From NCBI RefSeq assembly GCF_003073045.1, contig NC_037590.1, positions 11,861,042-11,925,041 of the forward strand: 64,000 bases of DNA, written 5' to 3'. Made by a program: the position numbers and the translations under genes. The DNA is from Pomacea canaliculata (taxonomy: Eukaryota; Mollusca; Gastropoda; Architaenioglossa; Ampullariidae). The notes beneath the pieces are model-generated. The model did no database searches. It was not told the DNA's origin and saw only the letters and a list, made by a program, of their open reading frames with translations. Shown piece after piece: positions 58,853 through 64,000 of the stretch; the stretch's first letter is position 1; each line of letters begins with the position of its first letter.

Positions 58853-59071
58853 GCAGCACGGAGACGGTGGTCAGAGGTCTGAGCATCACTCCTATTCCGA
58901 CAGCGACAGCGACTTCTACAGGCTCCAGAAGCAGCTAACGCCCGACAATTCTTTGGTGTCATTCAACGTCTTATCATGCGCACTTGTCGGCTTCTCCCTT
59001 GGGTCAGGAGGAGCAGATCGCTCAAGGTGGACCCATGCTAGAGTGAACAACAACCCAGGTTTTGTACGATA
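58853..59071 (+). CDS. Exon-like open segment with SYSDSDSDFYRLQKQL, unknown
   Basis: A strong pyrimidine tract (about 58805-58845) ends in AGAGTCAG. The following frame is open to a TAA at 59069-59071. It reads QHGDGGQRSEHHSYSDSDSD, then FYRLQKQLTPDNSLVSFNVL and a less coding-like end. The Ser/Asp alternation is a typical casein-kinase-2-type target. It lies just left of the decayed P450-tail copy, so it may be a terminal exon of the gene whose tail was duplicated, but no equivalent was found near 19-20 kb. No named family recognised. Confidence 0.3.
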
Positions 59072-59074
59072 AAT

Positions 59075-59560
59075 CATCATCGATATTATCACCAGCATAA
59101 GCAAAGTCGGCCTCGTCCACGCCATCATCATTAAAAAATGAAAGCTAAAACGGCGACAAGTTTTTCAGATCACACAGACCAATTCCCAAACAAAGGAAAG
59201 CACTCCAGATAATCTCCAAAAAAAAAATCCAAAATGGCGGAAGCTCCTACCAGTGATCTCAACCGAGGGAGAAACAGTTCCAGAAAGTCTACCAGATGAT
59301 TTCCAAAAACACACAGAAGAAAGCCTTTAAAGTGATCCGAACATAAACAAAAAGCAAAGGTAGTCCTAAAGATGGAGCCAACAGGAACAAAAAAGGGGTG
59401 GAAAGTGCTAAAAGATAATCAAGAAGAAGGAAACATCTACCGATTGTGATATAACGACAAAAGCAGCAACGTCTTAAGGATGGTGCCAAAAGGACAGAAA
59501 GGTGGAAACTGCAAGTAAAGACAAGGCCAAAAAAAAAAGGCCCAAATATTTACAGCAGCA
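59075..59560 (+). pseudogene. Decayed copy of the P450-tail repeat region
   Basis: Blocks match 20920-21560 in order: ATCATCATCGATATTATCACC (about 59074) against ATCATCGATATTAGCACC; AGACCAATTCCCAAACAAAG against AGACCAATTTAAGGCAAAG; then scattered repeat echoes such as AAGATGGTGCCAAAAGG. Stops occur in all frames and the decapeptide array is almost gone. It marks the left part of the duplicated segment that carries innexin D. Confidence 0.6.
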
Positions 59561-60080
59561 TAAGCCGTACAAGACAGCACAGGAAATTATCCTTTCAACA
59601 CTACAAGCTTCCCTTGTTCGAACGTCAGTTTACATCGACTTCGACATCGCTTTGTCGATCCATATATTTTCTAATTTCATGTTGCCGAGTCTATTTCTCT
59701 TTCTTTCTCTCTCTCCCTCTCTTGGTGAACGTGAAGCAGCTCTGTTAAACTTACGATTTTATTACCTTGCCAAGTACCTTGAGCATATCTATATGAAAGA
59801 AACTGAAGATGTGGCGAAATTGATATGATAGCTGTGTAAGGTAACAACATTCATAAGAGCATTTCACACACACTTAATCGTGGACATGAACAAAAAATAT
59901 TAACTGATCAGAAGCAACGCAAAACAGAACAAAAAATAAATAAAAACAGTCACCAAAGTTTGATCAAAGGGACATCACTCTAAGCTGCAGTCTTGCAGTT
60001 CGCATCATCGTGCTGTTCCAAAGAGATTATAACGTCCATCCCAGATGACACGGCGACAACGACGTCACTGCAGTCGTCGG

Positions 60081-63000
60081 TCACACCAGCACCTCGTCCA
60101 CTGAGGCGCCATTTCTAACGAGCGGCTTGGCCTTGTACAGGCGCCACAGCTGCACAAGCAAGTCTGTGATGACGACGTTGTTGGAGTTTTTGGCGATGAC
60201 ACGCAGAACAAAGATGCCGTCATCTCTCAGGTAGTTGTCTGCAAATCTGATGGCAAGGCGCCGCTCTTCTTCTCCGCCACCTAGCTCCCCTGACGCCTAC
60301 AACATACAGCTGTCTAGCTCTGATATCTGTAACCTACAGCTGTCTAGTTCTGACGTCCGTAACACACAGCTGTCTAGTTCTAATATCTGTAATGAACAGC
60401 TGTCTAGTTCTAATATCTGTAATGTACAGCTGTCTAGTTTTAATATCTGTAATGTACAACTGTCTGGTTCTGACGTCCGTAACACATAGCTGTCTAGTTC
60501 TAATATCTGTAATGTACAGCTGTCTAGTTCTAATATCTGTAATATGCAGCTGTCTAGTTCTAATATCTGTAATGTACAGCTGTCTAGTTCTAATATCTGT
60601 AATGTACAGCTGTCTAGTTCTAATATCTGTAATATGCAGCTGTCTAGTTCTAATATCTGTAATGTACAGCTGTCTAGTTCTAATATCTGTAATGTACAGC
60701 TGTCTAGTTCTAATATCTGTAATATGCAGCTGTCTAGTTTTTGAATAATGAAAAAGCAAGCTATTTTATCCTGACGATTAGCTACTACACTTGCGTTCAT
60801 ATTCTTATCCCATCGTCTTCCTCACTGCTTGTTTAAATAACTACAGTATTCAAGTGTTCGTCTTTACTAGTCAGGAATTTTATTACTAGCGCCTTACAGG
60901 GTTACTGTTCGCTTGTGTATTTAATACACCAAACCATCTATACATGTACACCGCCTAAGGCCTCTGACAAGGGTGACAGACTAGATGACAAATCTGACTG
61001 ATTCACTAGACTTGGCAGAGCGAATGATATATCTCAGAGTGGAAAGACTGTTTAAAACGACTGACAGTTATCACTGACTGATAACAACCCTAAAAAGACT
61101 ATTTGCAAGAAAATTCATTATCACAGTACAACGATGGCTGCTCGCCTCCTGACTCATGTCAACCCACATTCTCATCCTCACTTCACCAAATACCTTGAGG
61201 ATTTTCTGGACGTATTGCGCACGATTGTCTCGCAGTAAGGCCCTGATGAACCAGAATAAGAAGCTGGACAAGGTCACGATGGCAACCATGACGAACCAGA
61301 ACCACAGGAAGCTGAAGATCTGCTCGTTGAAAAGGTTGATGGGCAAGGCACACTGGAAGGTCCAGGGCTGCGAGTTTTGCAGCTGCCTGATCTTGAGATC
61401 ACACATCGTCACCTGCAGACACCACAGACAAGCACCGAGTGAGCTACGTTGTCTTGAGGCCCCGTGTCATTGTTTCCGCAGACGTAGGGACAAAAGTTCG
61501 GAATTTCAATGATCCTCTAAACACAGGTGCTCTATAAACAGCGCGTAAGCTCTTTCTCTTTTTCACACACACGCATGTTGTCCTTACCACTGGGTGATCT
61601 GAGACCCTAGGTAAGGACCATGTCCCACCCTCTTTCAATTAGGGTTTTCTATCAGTGTCGTGAGTACCAAAACTGACCGTTGTAGCCGGCAGATACCCTA
61701 ACTATCCCACTTCTCTCTGCCGTCACTCACCGCGGTCCAAGAACACAAGCCATCTTGCTGGTTACCTTGGGAAAGTACGGTGACTCCGCCCAGGTGCGCG
61801 TGTGATACAGGCCGGAAAGCAAGTGAAAGCCGAACATTGAGTACCAGTTGCCCATGAAGCTGTTGAGGATGAAGAACTGGCTGATAATGTTGATGCAGTA
61901 GAGCAGTTTGATGAAGATGTACAGCCCCGACAGGTAGGAACCGTGCCGTTTGCCAAAGCAGAATAAGAACACTTGTGAGATCTGTAAGAAGATCAGGTTT
62001 GAAGATTTGAGATGATTTGACATTGCAGGTATAGGTAAGCAAGAGACAAGCCATTTAGAAATTTGTAAGCAAATGATTCTTGTTATGAATTCCTGTCACC
62101 ATTAGGGGTTTAGTCAAATCGCTTAACAGAAGTAAGACGGCAATGGTTAGTGGTGACTCACAGGACAGAGAAAATCGACGCTGACATCTTGCCGAAGTAT
62201 CTTAACATGTTCTGAATGCCTGTCACATCCCTCCATACACACTTAAAACACAAAAATCTCAAGTTTTCCAGTTTGAAAGAAATTTTCCAAAATATACAGA
62301 TCAACGTTAACAAAGTAATGGATATGTTGTTATTACTATTAATAAAACGAAGAAAACATTGGAATGGCTGTCTCCTGCTCTAACTAGAGCCTCACGAGCC
62401 GTGTACACGCCGGATGCTTCTCTCACCTTCTGTCTGATCCGCACCATGATGTTCCACTGGTACTGGCGGTGAGCATCCAGCCAGCGGTCCATGTAGCTGG
62501 CGATCTGTCTGATCGTCTCCGGGTACTTGCCTCCTTCGCCCAGCTGCGTCTCCAGCGTCAGGGTCACGATCTGCCACAGGACGCACGTGCTATCAACATG
62601 ACCCACCCGCTGCACGCGCCACCTCCAAAGTCACAGTCTAGTTCACCTTGTCCCTCCTTTTCCCTCCCCCAGTGAAATAAAAAAAATGTGCATGCACGCA
62701 GGAACAAGTCCTGTAGGTATTACCGCACCCCACCCAAAAACTTGCTCACCTTGTCCAGATTGACACCCGAGGCGCCGGACAGCAGCCTCCAGATGATACA
62801 GGGCAGCTTAAAGAGCAGCGCCATGAAGAGCAAGATGATGGGCACCCATTGGTAGTAGCTCAGCGTCTGCTTCTTCTCATTTTCATCCGGCATCTGGTCA
62901 TCGATGGGCACGTAGTAGGTGTTGTGTACCCAGCAGTACGTCTTGGCGTAGGACCTGCGAACACACAGCTCACCCATACTGGACACCCACTAGTGATTTA

Positions 63001-63335
63001 CGATTACCACGAGAGTTAATTAACTGTGATTAAGATGCAAGAGAAACCCCAACAAAAATCAAGTCAGATCAAAAATAAGGAAAACGTAGAGACAGAGTGA
63101 GCGAAATGATGGAGAGAAGGAGGAGTAAGCCTACCCACCTGATAGCGCCGTCGTTGGCGACGGCGGCGGCGATGCAGTCTATGGGGGTGCCCACGTACTG
63201 CCCGCCCCCACAAAGACTGCGAAGATGACGAGCATGGTGGTGGTGTACAGGTGGCTCAGGCGGTCCGCGCGGTCGTCGTCGTTGCTACCCTGCAGCTTGG
63301 TGTAGGTGGCGAAGCCAGCGACGATGGCGTTGATC
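60081..63335 (-). CDS. Innexin D, six coding exons, 5' incomplete; paralogue of innexin B
   Basis: Transcript-order exons: 63335-63139, 62954-62750, 62570-62427, 61981-61766, 61412-61187, 60289-60081 (TGA at 60083-60081). All six have the same boundaries and phases as innexin B. Content: INAIVAGF and TM1; loop 1 SYAKTYCWVHNTYYVP; YYQWVPIILLFMALLF and TM2; MDRWLDAHRQYQW; TM3 GLYIFIKLLYCINIISQF; FMGNWYSMFGF; loop 2 MCDLKIRQLQN and FQCALPINLFNEQ; TM4; tail LRDDGIFVLRVIAKNS ending VDEVLV. The only lesion seen is one base missing in the C run 63205-63209 (five here, six in B at 29587-29592), which breaks GGGQYVG. Introns are short (181 to 897 bases). The last intron holds the expanded 30-bp minisatellite. 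The ATG exon lies upstream, perhaps beyond 63335 or outside the window. Apart from that base it looks functional. Confidence 0.92.
60295..60740 (-). repeat. 30-bp intronic minisatellite next to the last innexin D acceptor (~14.5 units)
   Basis: Fourteen 30-base units plus a partial one follow AACATACAGCTGTCTAGCTC. Most are ACAGCTGTCTAGTTCTAATA plus TCTGTAATGT. A minority variant carries GACGTCCGTAACACA (units 2 and 6), and an ATATGCAG variant recurs every third unit from about 60540 (60544, 60634, 60724), so a 90-base higher-order repeat has formed. The array abuts the acceptor at 60291-60290. Confidence 0.96.
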
Positions 63336-64000
63336 CTGTCAGCGCATGCACACCGTCATATGATAACTAGGAAGGGGGCTATAGTGTTGGTCTCCCTTCC
63401 CTAACGGATCGAGCGGACGCGCTATTAAACGCACTATCATAAGGTGCAATGGGTAAATGTGTGTAGGAGCTAGGAGTTGAGGTGAGGTCAAGTTGGTGAC
63501 ACAGTGGTTGGCCCTGGACGGTCGTAAGACGTCAGGATGGACAACATCCCAGTAAAGTCTCACCGCCCTCTATCTCCATGGAATCAGTTAGGACTAGGAA
63601 TCGCTGGCCACTTACACCAACGTGGACCTGACGGAGGGTTAGGTCGGCATGTGGAGCTATTGTATCTTTTGTAAAATGATTTGTAAAACTCTTGATCATT
63701 AATAACTTTCTTTACACTAGATTGCTTTGAGTTGTTGGAGACGTGCGCTGGGGGCTCTGAGTCGTTTGTATCATGATTAGCAATTTAGTGTAAGTGGTCG
63801 TGAAGTAGATGTCGGTGTGAGTTGGTAGAGGTACCCAGAGTGTGATTACCATGAGGCAGCGACAACTGCAACCCTCCTACCATCCTCGCGTGCTCATTCC
63901 CCGAGGTTCACGATACAAGGAGGAACACAACCCCCATGTTCCCCTATTCTGAACGACTTGTCTGATGCCCTTAACCTCATCTGGACATTTCTGTCTAATG
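63336..64000. other. Window end upstream of innexin D, no gene seen
   Basis: This is intron or promoter side of innexin D (minus strand). No clear ATG exon or other coding frame is visible. Confidence 0.4.

Noticed and set aside
60297-60800. Long open frames on both strands (up to 167 codons, LDSCTLQILE-type and IRTRQLYITD-type repeats)
   Set aside because: They are the 30-bp intronic minisatellite read in frame; the period is a multiple of three and lacks stops in several frames. It lies in the last intron of innexin D.

Overview
The window reads as animal nuclear DNA: genes split by GT-AG introns, many microsatellites and minisatellites, decayed LINE fragments, and four innexin (protostome gap-junction) genes. 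Innexins with this loop signature, plus a CYP3-clan-like P450, suggest a lophotrochozoan, most likely a mollusc and perhaps a gastropod. That placement is inference from protein features only.

Layout. (1) 103-2231, minus strand: a divergent innexin (A), 5' exon not found. (2) 2232-6238: no gene seen. (3) 6242-7904, plus strand: a CRE-rich promoter-like stretch followed by a small putative secreted gene with a decapeptide repeat and a weak immunoglobulin-like look. (4) 8095-22420, plus strand: a cytochrome P450 of about 16 recognisable exons. Phase-compatible exons carry it past the P450 fold into a proline-rich linker and then a long, repetitive, charged tail. Its introns hold two decayed LINE 3' ends. 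(5) 23968-29718, minus strand: innexin B, six coding exons. One intron carries a ~2.0 kb insertion with inverted-repeat ends and a THAP-domain ORF on the opposite strand. (6) 34821-36032, minus strand: innexin C, with almost the whole protein in one exon. (7) 36033-58850: about 23 kb without a recognisable gene. (8) 58860-59560: an exon-like fragment and a decayed copy of the P450-tail repeat. (9) 60081-63335, minus strand: innexin D, a close paralogue of B.

B and D belong to one segmental duplication. Homology runs from the tail-repeat region through the innexin 3' flank, exon for exon, into the gene. The copies differ by the THAP insertion (only in B), intron lengths and the size of a 30-bp minisatellite in the last intron (about 4 units in B, about 14 in D).

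Almost every reading frame here is broken by single-base lesions. Restoring one base at each innexin site makes all innexin exon phases agree. Several lesions lie in short G/C runs, so base errors in the assembly are at least as likely as four independent pseudogenes. The most unusual objects are the P450 (non-canonical I-helix, altered heme signature, repetitive tail), the THAP insertion and the duplicated innexin/minisatellite locus.
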